Part shown: positions 1-6,677 of the stretch, piece by piece
Numbering within the stretch: the first letter of the stretch is position 1
Layout: each line of letters starts with the position of its first letter
Assembly: GCA_025060675.1 (NCBI GenBank)
Contig: JANXBI010000011.1
Location: 1 to 8,994 of the forward strand
Reading direction: 5' to 3'
Source: Candidatus Caldatribacterium sp.
Lineage (GTDB): Bacteria; Atribacterota; Atribacteria; Atribacterales; Caldatribacteriaceae
Length of the DNA: 8,994 bases
Program-made: the position numbers and the translations under genes
The notes under the pieces: model-generated
Database searches by the model: none
The model's input: the letters and a program-made list of their open reading frames with translations, nothing else
Told to the model about the DNA's origin: nothing

Positions 1-4
1 CCTG

Positions 5-34
5 TTGACAGACTAAAGTTCCCGATGTTAAAAT
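5..34 (+). promoter_or_regulatory. Sigma70-like promoter P1 of the helicase-primase operon
   Basis: A perfect -35 box TTGACA (5-10) is followed after 18 bases by TAAAAT (29-34), which matches TATAAT at five of six positions. Transcription would start near position 41 and give a leader of about 30 bases ending in the strong ribosome site of the first gene. The window edge hides anything further upstream, such as an UP element or operator. The call rests on sequence match only. Confidence 0.7.
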
Positions 35-54
35 TCAGAATGACACAAAGACCT

Positions 55-65
55 AAGGAGGAGGA
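55..65 (+). promoter_or_regulatory. Strong ribosome binding site of the first gene
   Basis: AAGGAGGAGGA lies 9 bases before the ATG at 75. It is a near-perfect complement of the bacterial 16S rRNA 3' end. It fixes the start of the first gene and suggests high expression from P1. Confidence 0.85.
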
Positions 66-74
66 TTTCAAACG

Positions 75-914
75 ATGGCCGTAAAAACCAACGATTCTAT
101 CCGTGTCTGTTTCGTTGGTGCAAACCTGGAGGATGAGTTGGTGGCTGTCACGAAGAGTCAGGAGATCGTCCAAAAGATTGAAGAGTTCCTCAACCCCTTC
201 CACACGCTCTTTACCGCTCTCCAACCTGACCCTCCCTTCTCCCCACCAGTCTACGTCCAAAACCTCCGTTTCCTCACCTACCTCAACGCCTCCCTCAACA
301 TCGATCCCCTCACCGGTACAGTCCAGACACTATCCCTCACCAATTACCCACCCCTCTTCTACCGGAACCCGTACTTCTACCTCCCCATCGGTTTCTCAGG
401 TGTCGAAGTCCGCATCTTCCACAACCTCCTCAACGTCTACGCCCCAGAGTTCTCCAGAGTCGTTACCGTCATGCGTGAGGTTGCCCGATCCGTCACCGAT
501 GAATTCTCCCACTACTTCAGACCGTCACACCTCAACCCCCTCCGCGATGGTCATGTCTCGGTTGAGGATCTCTGTGTCCTCATTGAGGGGTTTTCTCCCC
601 TTGGGGAGTTCATCTCTGACCCATTGCTCATCCTCCTCACCCAGACCCACACCGTCGCCTACGTGAACCAAGCGATGCAGAAACTTGTTGGGGATCAGCG
701 GATCGTTGGGAGGCCAGTGGCGTGGCTTGCCGAGTTCCTCAACCTCCCCTCCCTCGTTCCCTTCACCTCCCGATCTTTACCAGAGACCCGCCTCGGTGAG
801 GCCTTAGGGCACACCTGGTATGGGATGGTGTTCGACTTCAAGGGGGCTGTTCACTGCCTCTGTGGTGTCATTGGGAAGAAGGAAGGTGTCGTTGGTGCGG
901 TACATCGTGGATGA
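75..914 (+). CDS. Unrecognised 279-aa protein, first gene of the replication operon
   Basis: I do not recognise this family. The ATG is fixed by a near-perfect ribosome site, and codon use matches the neighbouring genes, so it is a real gene. The protein has no clear signal peptide or membrane segment. Residues 50-60 are proline-rich (PDPPFSPP), and about 90-106 form an aromatic and proline-rich stretch (NYPPLFYRNPYFYLP), probably a packed beta or loop region rather than a coil. A CxC pair (HCLC) occurs near the C-terminus, but there is no full metal site. From about 200 to 560 the coding strand is strikingly pyrimidine-rich because of C-ending codons and many Leu, Pro, Ser and Thr residues. 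It lies first in an operon with helicase and primase, so a role in replication or recombination is a fair guess, but only from context. Confidence 0.85.
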   Translation: MAVKTNDSIRVCFVGANLEDELVAVTKSQEIVQKIEEFLNPFHTLFTALQPDPPFSPPVYVQNLRFLTYLNASLNIDPLTGTVQTLSLTNYPPLFYRNPYFYLPIGFSGVEVRIFHNLLNVYAPEFSRVVTVMREVARSVTDEFSHYFRPSHLNPLRDGHVSVEDLCVLIEGFSPLGEFISDPLLILLTQTHTVAYVNQAMQKLVGDQRIVGRPVAWLAEFLNLPSLVPFTSRSLPETRLGEALGHTWYGMVFDFKGAVHCLCGVIGKKEGVVGAVHRG

Positions 915-1356
915 GCTTGGGAATGCCCCACTGAGCGAGTTTGAACAGGTGGTGATCAAACTCGCAGAAGGTTTGGAGCGGGCCTACTACCACTACTACC
1001 AGGTCCCCCTCCGCATCGTCTCCCGGATCAACCCTCGGAAGAGTCGGTACTGGAAAGCCTTGTGTGCCACTACGGAGAAGCTCCTCAGGAAAGGTATCAC
1101 CGATTTTGAGCTCTACTGCTTCACCGTCATCGATGAGTTCCACAGGCGCTTCGGTGAGGTGACCCCACTGTACCCAGGGCTCATCCTCTCAGACACCGGG
1201 ATTGCGTACTACGACGAGGGGAGGAAGCGGCTCACCCTTCCTTCGTCGGTGGTTACCTCACCAAGTCCCCAACCCAAGGAGGAGAAGGTGACCTCACCAC
1301 TGCTGGGGAGTGATCTTGTGCGGCAGTTCCTCAAGAAGAGGGGGTATACGTGGTGA
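895..1356 (+). CDS. Small basic protein upstream of the helicase, unknown function
   Basis: A 153-aa protein if started at the GTG at 895, which has GAAGGTG about 6 bases upstream and overlaps the previous gene by 20 bases. An open frame extends back to 820, but that start lacks a good ribosome site and needs a 95-base overlap. Residues 1-90 look mostly helical and basic (for example NPRKSRYWKAL). Residues about 117-132 are a Ser/Pro/Lys linker, followed by a short C-terminal helix-like tail (SDLVRQFLKKRGYTW). I recognise no family. The stop overlaps the helicase start, so translation of the two is probably coupled. Phages often encode a helicase loader or single-strand-binding accessory next to a DnaB-type helicase, which makes that role possible, but no motif supports it. 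There is no Walker A motif, so it is not a DnaC-type AAA+ loader. Confidence 0.75.
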   Translation: MRYIVDELGNAPLSEFEQVVIKLAEGLERAYYHYYQVPLRIVSRINPRKSRYWKALCATTEKLLRKGITDFELYCFTVIDEFHRRFGEVTPLYPGLILSDTGIAYYDEGRKRLTLPSSVVTSPSPQPKEEKVTSPLLGSDLVRQFLKKRGYTW

Positions 1357-2642
1357 ACCTGGTGGGGAATGTTGGGGAGCTCTTGTACCTGTACGTGTTT
1401 GATCGGGAGTTCCACTACGCGGTGGATCACCTCCTGAGGGTGGACTTCTTCGAACACCCCATCCATAAGGCGGTGTTCGAGGTCGCCCGTTCCTTCTACG
1501 CCACGTATGGTGATGTCCCCTCTCAGGAGGCGATGATTGCGGCGATCTTCAAGGAACCACGGGAGTTCTCACCGAAGGAAGTGGAGGCCTTCTTCAAGGC
1601 CTACACTGGGGACGTCAACCCAGCGGTGAAACGGTTCTACCTTGACCACCTCCAGGAGGTCCACCGCGTCCGGGTGGCTCAGGAAGTGATCCGCCGGGGC
1701 ATTGAGTACGTGAGTGAGGGGAAGGTTGATGCCTTCGTCCACGATGTGGTCTCGTCGTTGTCCTTCCGCTCAGAGGACATCAGGACTGTGTTCTTCAGGA
1801 GGGATCTTGAGGAGGTCCTCCGGACCATCACCAAGGTTGAGGAAGAGCGGATTCGGACGCTCTTCCCAACCCTTGACGCTTACCTTGGTGGCGGGTTCGC
1901 CTCTCGGGAACTCGTCATCATCCTTGGTGGGACTGGGGTTGGGAAGACGGCCTTCCTCATTAACCTGGCTTGGTCAGCCATCATCCAGGGGAAAAAGGTG
2001 TTCTACTACACCTTCGAGGTCTCGGCGGAGCGGATTGTGTTACGCCTCCTTTCCCTCATCCTCTCGAAGAAGTACACGGATATCCTCGCCGATCCCCAGT
2101 CGGCAATTCAGCAACTTGACGAACACGTGATGGCGGCGCTCTTCGACAACTTCATCGTCATTGAGGCTCCCACCTTCTCCATGACACCCTCACAGCTTGA
2201 TGCGAACATCGAAACGCAGATTGTCCAAGGGCACATCCCAGACATCGTCTTTGTGGACTATGGGGACATCATGCTCCCCCAGCGTTCGTACCGGGAACGG
2301 TGGCTCGAACTTGAGACCTCGTACATGGAGCTTCGGGCTATCGCCACCAAACGGAACGTGGTGATGGTGACGGCATCGCAGATCAACCGAGAGGGGGCAG
2401 ACGCAAAGCAGATCAAACTCGAACACGTGAAAGGCGCCTACGGAAAAACCCACAACGCCGATGTGGTGCTCTCCCTGAACTACGCCGTTGAGGACAAGTT
2501 CAAGAACCAGATCCGCCTCTACATCAACAAGAACCGGAACAACGTGGCCGACAAAGAGATCCCCCTTGAGGTCGACTATGAGACGATGACGTTCACGGAG
2601 TCCCGTCTTGGAACGGTTCAGTCGGAGTATGTTCTGGTGTGA
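1350..2642 (+). CDS. Replicative DNA helicase, DnaB family (superfamily 4)
   Basis: Hexameric ATP-driven helicase that unwinds the fork ahead of the polymerase. The N-terminal part (about 1-110) resembles the DnaB N-terminal domain (FFEHPIHKAVFE). The RecA-like motor domain begins near residue 165. Visible motifs are Walker A GGTGVGKT (193-200), the catalytic glutamate E223 in TFEVSAER, Walker B DIVFVDYGD (298-306), the sensor glutamine Q344 in TASQIN, and a probable arginine finger R396 in NKNRNN, equivalent to the KxRNG motif of DnaB. At 430 aa it is close to the usual size of 420-470 aa, so all key elements are present. The GTG at 1350 has GAGG 8 bases upstream. A second GTG follows at 1353. 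It overlaps the previous gene by 7 bases and the primase by about 35, forming a tightly packed helicase-primase unit. Confidence 0.95.
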   Translation: MVNLVGNVGELLYLYVFDREFHYAVDHLLRVDFFEHPIHKAVFEVARSFYATYGDVPSQEAMIAAIFKEPREFSPKEVEAFFKAYTGDVNPAVKRFYLDHLQEVHRVRVAQEVIRRGIEYVSEGKVDAFVHDVVSSLSFRSEDIRTVFFRRDLEEVLRTITKVEEERIRTLFPTLDAYLGGGFASRELVIILGGTGVGKTAFLINLAWSAIIQGKKVFYYTFEVSAERIVLRLLSLILSKKYTDILADPQSAIQQLDEHVMAALFDNFIVIEAPTFSMTPSQLDANIETQIVQGHIPDIVFVDYGDIMLPQRSYRERWLELETSYMELRAIATKRNVVMVTASQINREGADAKQIKLEHVKGAYGKTHNADVVLSLNYAVEDKFKNQIRLYINKNRNNVADKEIPLEVDYETMTFTESRLGTVQSEYVLV

Positions 2643-3621
2643 CCTGGAGATTTTCCTGAGCGAGCACCATATCCCGTATCGGAAGACCTCAACCGGTGAG
2701 GTCCGTATCAACTGTCCCTTCTGCAACGATGTGAAGTGGCACCTGTACATCAACGAGCAGAAACAGGTCTTCCACTGCTTCCGTTGTGAGCAGAGTGGCT
2801 CGACTGCTCGGCTCTTCCGATTCTTAGCGGATGGAGAATCGATCCCTACGGTTCCCCGACCACATTTCCTGCCCCAGGATGAGGACGATGCAGACATCGT
2901 CCTCCCTGAGGGGTTCACCACGGACTTCACCATGACCCAAGAGGGACGCCTTGCCTGGGAGTACCTCCTCTCCAGGAACCTCACCCCAACACAGATTGAA
3001 CGGTACGGGATTGGGTATGCGATGTGGGGGAAGTACCGTGGACGGGTGGTCATCCCTATCACCCATCGGGGTCGGGTGGTGAGTTTTGTGGCGAGGGCCT
3101 ACGTGAGTGGACTCACCCCAAAGGTCCTCAATCCATCGGCTGAAGAGGCCAGCCCTCCCTCTCACTACCTCTTCAACCTCGACCAGGCGCTCTTCTACCC
3201 GAAGGTAGTGCTTGTGGAGGGAGTTTTCGATGCGTTGACCACAGGGATCGTGGATGGGGAGTACTGTGCGGTCGCCACATTCGGGAAACAGCTCACGAAC
3301 CGACAACTGGCGCAGTTGTGTGAGGCTGGGTTCAAGGAGGTGGTCTTCGCCTGGGACACACGGGATGCCATCCCACAGATCCTCACCTTCGCCCGGGCTC
3401 TCCTCCCCTTCTTCCGATCGGTTCGAGTCGCCTTCCTTCCTGGGGAAGAGGATCCGAACTCCTTAGGCCACGAACGCATGGCAGAATGCGTGCGACAGGC
3501 CCTACCCTACGAGGTGGCCAAACTCAAGCTCCTCTACCTTGGGAGATTGGTGAATGGTTTTAAGCATTCGAACTTCAATGGGAATGGTAAGAGCCAAAAA
3601 TTTTCAAAAAATTTTTTGTAG
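2608..3621 (+). CDS. DnaG-type DNA primase with zinc ribbon and Toprim domain
   Basis: Makes RNA primers for lagging-strand synthesis with the upstream helicase. A zinc ribbon is formed by C36, C39, C57 and C60 (CPFC and CFRC). The DnaG core follows: LSRNLTPTQIERYGIGYA, then KYRGRVVIPI (142-151), and the PKVLNPS substrate-loop motif. The Toprim domain has the catalytic glutamate E204 in LVEGVFDAL, D208, an unusual DTRD (D250, D253), and DPNSLG close to the DPxD/DPN element. At 337 aa it lacks the C-terminal helicase-binding domain of cellular DnaG, as in many phage primases. The TTG at 2608 has GGAG 7 bases upstream. The ATG at 2629 is an alternative, but its GGAG is only 1 base away. The last ~20 residues (FNGNGKSQKFSKNFL) are encoded by A/T-rich DNA that also serves the next promoter. 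Confidence 0.92.
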   Translation: MERFSRSMFWCDLEIFLSEHHIPYRKTSTGEVRINCPFCNDVKWHLYINEQKQVFHCFRCEQSGSTARLFRFLADGESIPTVPRPHFLPQDEDDADIVLPEGFTTDFTMTQEGRLAWEYLLSRNLTPTQIERYGIGYAMWGKYRGRVVIPITHRGRVVSFVARAYVSGLTPKVLNPSAEEASPPSHYLFNLDQALFYPKVVLVEGVFDALTTGIVDGEYCAVATFGKQLTNRQLAQLCEAGFKEVVFAWDTRDAIPQILTFARALLPFFRSVRVAFLPGEEDPNSLGHERMAECVRQALPYEVAKLKLLYLGRLVNGFKHSNFNGNGKSQKFSKNFL

Positions 3622-3655
3622 AGGTGTTGACTTTTTGAATTCGCAATCGTATAAT
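3596..3655 (+). promoter_or_regulatory. Near-consensus promoter P2 with UP-like tract, for the polymerase
   Basis: TTGACT (3627-3632), a 17-base spacer and a perfect TATAAT (3650-3655). An A/T tract at 3596-3618, including the palindrome CAAAAAATTTTTTG (3605-3618), lies at about -44 to -66 from the predicted start, where UP elements bind the RNA polymerase alpha subunit. The predicted start near 3662 gives a leader of only about 10 bases before the ATG at 3672. The upstream half lies inside the primase reading frame. Confidence 0.85.
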
Positions 3656-3671
3656 CTCACTGAGGACTAAG

Positions 3672-6245
3672 ATGCGTCGAGAAGTGTTCCAACCCGAACT
3701 GCACATCGGTCTCCAGAAGAAACCCTATGCGGAATGCGCCTGGTGTCCCCTGAAGGACGCCGTGTTCGTTCCTCCCTCTCTCCCCCAGGAGCAGACACCA
3801 CTTGATATCCTCATCGTTGGTGAGGCTCCTGGGGCAGCGGAAGCCAAAGAAGGACAACCCTTCGTTGGTCGGTCAGGACAGCTCCTCCGAGAAGTCCTCA
3901 AGGAGACGGGATTGAGCGAATTCTCCATTGGGATCACCAACGCTGTCCTCTGCCACCCTACCGATGCACGGGGGTACAACCGTACCCCCTCACGGATAGA
4001 GATTGAGTGTTGCCGAAGGAGGTTGTGGGATGAGGTACTTACTTGTCGTCCTAAAGTGGTGCTTATTCTTGGGAATGTGGCTCTTCGTAGCCTCCTCAAG
4101 AAGAACGGTATCAACCGTTTCAGAGGAGCCGACCTCTGGCTTGAGGAGTTTGGGTGCTACGCGGTGGCCACACTCCATCCGGCATCCATCCTGTACAATC
4201 CGGATCAGAAGTCCCAGTGGGCGAAGGAGATTTCCCGTGTCAGGAACCTCCTCACCACCACACGACAGGAGACGAACTACGTGGTGGTCAAGGATTGGGA
4301 GACATTCCTCACCGTTGCGGAGCGGCTCAAGGAGAGCCCAGTCATCGCATTCGACATCGAAACGAACAACGTCCTTTCCCCGTTTGCTGAGGATGGGGTT
4401 GTGACCGCCATCTCCTTCAGCATCCAGAAAGGTACCGCATTCACCATCCCCCTCTTGTACCAACCACCTGCCTACACCAAGGATGAAGTGACGGCCTTGT
4501 GCTTGGCGAAGGAAGCAGAGCTTCGGCAGGCTGGGGTTCGTGGCGTGAAGCGTCTCGTTGCGGCGTACCGCCAACAGCTCCTCAAGGAACGGAAACCAGA
4601 GCGGTACTTCACCGATGCAGAGCTTGACCGCATCATTGCCTTCCTCAGAGAGCTCTTCACCGATCGGGAGAAGGTCTTCGTTGCCCACAACGGGAAATTC
4701 GACGTCCAGTGGTTGTGGAAGAAATTCCGTATCCCGGCTCGGGTGGACTTTGACACCAAAGTTGCCCACTTTGTCCTTGATGAGAACCTTGAACACGGGC
4801 TCAAGTTCTTGGCCATGGTTCACACCGATATGGGGGAGTACGCTTCACAGATGCTCCATGAAGACTTCCCCTTCCTCTCCGCCGATCCAGAAACGTTCTT
4901 CACCTACTCCTGTGCTGACGCTGATGCGACGTACCGACTCTTCACCGTTTTCTCGAAGAGGCTTGAGGAGGAAGGGCTTGAGAAGGTCTTCCGAATGGTG
5001 ATGTCCTTCCAGCACTCTACCACACTCCTTGAGTACACCGGTGTCCGCATCGATCAAGTGTACCTCCAGGAACTCAAACGCTCCCTCGAAGAAGAGCTCC
5101 ACACCATCCACCAAGAACTCCTGAACCGCCACGAGATCAAGCAGTGGATGGCAACCCGTGGCGAACCGTTCTCTCCCCTCTCCCACCACCATGTTGCCGA
5201 CCTCCTCTACAACTGTCTCGGTCTAGTACCCACCAAGACGACGAAGAAAGGGCAGAACAGCGTCGATCGGTCAACCATTGAGCGACTCGCCGAACAGCAT
5301 CCGGTTGCTGGCATCATCCTCCGGTACCGTCAGGTGCACAAAATCCTCACCTCGTTCTTGGAGAAGTTCGCCTCCCACATCCAGCCGGATGGGAAGATCC
5401 ATGCCGTCTTCAACGTGACTGGGACGAAGACCGGACGGCTCTCCTCCTCCGATCCGAACATGCAGAACATCCCAGAGCACCGCGCCAAGGACATCAAAAA
5501 GCTCATCATCCCTTCATACGAACCTGGGTACATCGTCAACTTCGACTACTCGCAGATTGAGCTTCGGGTCCTCGCCTCCCTTGCCGACGATCCAACGATG
5601 ATTGCCGCCTTCTGTCAAGGAGCAGACATCCACACCACCACAGCACAGCTCATCTTCCACAAGGAAGAGGTGAGCAAAGAAGAGCGGAACTACGCGAAAC
5701 GGATCAACTTCGGCATCGTCTACGGGATGAGCGCTGTTGGCCTTGCCGAGCAACTTGGGATTTCGGTTGAAGAAGCCCAACACTTCATCGACCGCTACCT
5801 TGAGACCTATCCTGGAGTCCGTCGGTACATCCAAAGGCAGAAGAAACTCATCCACACCTACGGCTATGTGGAGAGTCCCCTCGGCAGACGACGCCGTATT
5901 CCCAAGGTGTTCTCCGGGGATGGGGCAAGTCGTGGGGAAGCGGAACGGGAGGCCATCAACGCCCCAATCCAATCTACCGCCTCCGACATTACCCAACTTG
6001 CCCTCTGCCGCATCTACCAGGAGCTGAGCAAACGCTCCCTCCGGGCTCGTCCAATCCTGACCGTCCACGACTCCATCGTTCTCGAAGTCCACGAGGACGA
6101 CCTCCATGAGGTCGTTCCATTGGTGAAATCGATCATGGAACATCCTCCAGTCGACTTCCTCAAGGTCCCCCTCCAGGTCGATGTGGAGTATGGGAGGAAC
6201 TACGGTGAGATGCAACCATGGGAGGAAAGGGAGGGAAACGCATGA
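3672..6245 (+). CDS. Family A DNA polymerase with N-terminal uracil-DNA glycosylase domain and proofreading exonuclease
   Basis: An 857-aa replicative polymerase in three parts. Residues 1-200 are a family-4-like uracil-DNA glycosylase: GEAPG (50-54) with E51, PFVGRSGQLL (63-72), TNAVLCHP with N90, LHPAS with H169, and iron-sulfur-type cysteines C22, C25, C94 and C113 or C114. Residues about 205-430 are a DEDD 3'-5' exonuclease: Exo I DIET (D228, E230), Exo II HNGKFD (D344) and Exo III Y412xxxD416. The polymerase follows: TGRLSSSDPN (from 587), QNIP (598-601), motif A DYSQIELR (D625), motif B KRINFGIVYG (F680, Y684) and motif C VHDS (D800). There is no 5'-nuclease domain. All catalytic residues appear intact. 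Bacillus phage SPO1 polymerase has, as I recall, a similar glycosylase fusion. The ATG has GAGGA 5 bases upstream. It has its own promoter and is coupled to the small gene after it. Confidence 0.96.
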   Translation: MRREVFQPELHIGLQKKPYAECAWCPLKDAVFVPPSLPQEQTPLDILIVGEAPGAAEAKEGQPFVGRSGQLLREVLKETGLSEFSIGITNAVLCHPTDARGYNRTPSRIEIECCRRRLWDEVLTCRPKVVLILGNVALRSLLKKNGINRFRGADLWLEEFGCYAVATLHPASILYNPDQKSQWAKEISRVRNLLTTTRQETNYVVVKDWETFLTVAERLKESPVIAFDIETNNVLSPFAEDGVVTAISFSIQKGTAFTIPLLYQPPAYTKDEVTALCLAKEAELRQAGVRGVKRLVAAYRQQLLKERKPERYFTDAELDRIIAFLRELFTDREKVFVAHNGKFDVQWLWKKFRIPARVDFDTKVAHFVLDENLEHGLKFLAMVHTDMGEYASQMLHEDFPFLSADPETFFTYSCADADATYRLFTVFSKRLEEEGLEKVFRMVMSFQHSTTLLEYTGVRIDQVYLQELKRSLEEELHTIHQELLNRHEIKQWMATRGEPFSPLSHHHVADLLYNCLGLVPTKTTKKGQNSVDRSTIERLAEQHPVAGIILRYRQVHKILTSFLEKFASHIQPDGKIHAVFNVTGTKTGRLSSSDPNMQNIPEHRAKDIKKLIIPSYEPGYIVNFDYSQIELRVLASLADDPTMIAAFCQGADIHTTTAQLIFHKEEVSKEERNYAKRINFGIVYGMSAVGLAEQLGISVEEAQHFIDRYLETYPGVRRYIQRQKKLIHTYGYVESPLGRRRRIPKVFSGDGASRGEAEREAINAPIQSTASDITQLALCRIYQELSKRSLRARPILTVHDSIVLEVHEDDLHEVVPLVKSIMEHPPVDFLKVPLQVDVEYGRNYGEMQPWEEREGNA

Positions 6246-6556
6246 CCGAAAACCTCGAACTCTTGAACCTCAAAGAGGGTGAAGAGTTCAACTTCGAACG
6301 CATGACCCCTTCACAGCTTATGGAGAAGATCCGTACCATTGACACCTACGCTACCTTTGCCTACCACTTCCTGAAGAGCATCACCCACATCCTCAAGGAG
6401 CTCCAGGATGGGAACGACACCCAAGGGGCTGTAGGGAGGGAATTTGCCTACAACTTCTTCCTCCTTGGGACAGCCCTTGTACAAGCCATGTCTGGTATGG
6501 AGGAAATCATGCGAGTGGTGAAGAAGGAGCGACCAACTCTTGAAGTGGTTGAATGA
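6242..6556 (+). CDS. Small helical protein coupled to the polymerase, unknown function
   Basis: A 104-aa protein. The chosen ATG at 6242 has AGGGAGGG (6228-6235) 6 bases upstream and overlaps the polymerase stop as ATGA, the classic sign of translational coupling. An in-frame ATG at 6218 lies inside the polymerase and lacks a suitable site. The first 20 residues are acidic. The rest looks like two or three long helices (about 25-95) with hydrophobic heptad-like spacing, and there is no metal site, nucleotide motif or membrane segment. I recognise no family. Co-expression with the polymerase suggests a replisome accessory protein, but this is only inferred from position. The next element is a strong hairpin terminator. 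Confidence 0.8.
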   Translation: MTENLELLNLKEGEEFNFERMTPSQLMEKIRTIDTYATFAYHFLKSITHILKELQDGNDTQGAVGREFAYNFFLLGTALVQAMSGMEEIMRVVKKERPTLEVVE

Positions 6557-6576
6557 ACTGATCACATGAATCCCTG

Positions 6577-6628
6577 TAAAAGAAAAACCCCACAATCTCC
6601 GAGATTGTGGGGTTACCTCTTCTTTCTA
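6577..6628. terminator. Bidirectional intrinsic terminator, stronger in the leftward direction
   Basis: AACCCCACAATCTC (6586-6599) pairs perfectly with GAGATTGTGGGGTT (6601-6614). Leaving three to five bases for the loop, the stem is 12-13 bp. Leftward transcripts meet a near-ideal U-tract straight after the stem (TTTTTCTTTT on the minus strand). The rightward tail is only T-rich and interrupted (TTACCTCTTCTTTCT). It can end the polymerase operon and also block leftward read-through from the methylase gene. Confidence 0.9.
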
Positions 6629-6639
6629 ACCAATTGTTG

Positions 6640-6648
6640 TGGTAAACT
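6640..6648 (+). promoter_or_regulatory. Probable extended -10 promoter P3 of the initiator gene
   Basis: TGG followed by TAAACT (6643-6648) fits an extended -10 element. The -35 region at 6620-6625 (TTCTTT) is poor and lies in the terminator tail. The predicted start near 6655 gives a leader of about 23 bases holding the GGAGGTG ribosome site (6666-6672). A promoter is expected here because a terminator separates this gene from the operon upstream. Confidence 0.5.
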
Positions 6649-6677
6649 GAGACAAAGTTCACTGTGGAGGTGGGATC

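Noticed and set aside
103..666. A 187-codon plus-strand frame inside the first gene
   Set aside because: Its translation is dominated by Ser, Pro and Thr, as expected from reading a pyrimidine-rich gene out of frame. The overlapping frame has the strong ribosome site.
820..894. N-terminal extension of the second gene to an ATG at 820
   Set aside because: It would overlap the first gene by 95 bases and has no good ribosome site, while the GTG at 895 has one at proper spacing.
2190..3062. A 290-codon open frame on the minus strand across helicase and primase
   Set aside because: It is antisense to the Walker B region, zinc ribbon and DnaG core, all clearly coding on the plus strand. Its translation is His- and Val-rich, typical of a shadow frame.
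3605..3618. Palindrome CAAAAAATTTTTTG as an intrinsic terminator after the primase
   Set aside because: An A/T-only stem with no loop would not form a stable hairpin, and its position relative to P2 fits an UP-like element better.
3990..4823. A 277-codon open frame on the minus strand within the polymerase gene
   Set aside because: It lies wholly opposite conserved glycosylase and exonuclease motifs. Long antisense frames arise here from the strong C-ending codon bias. It has no ribosome site or recognisable domain.
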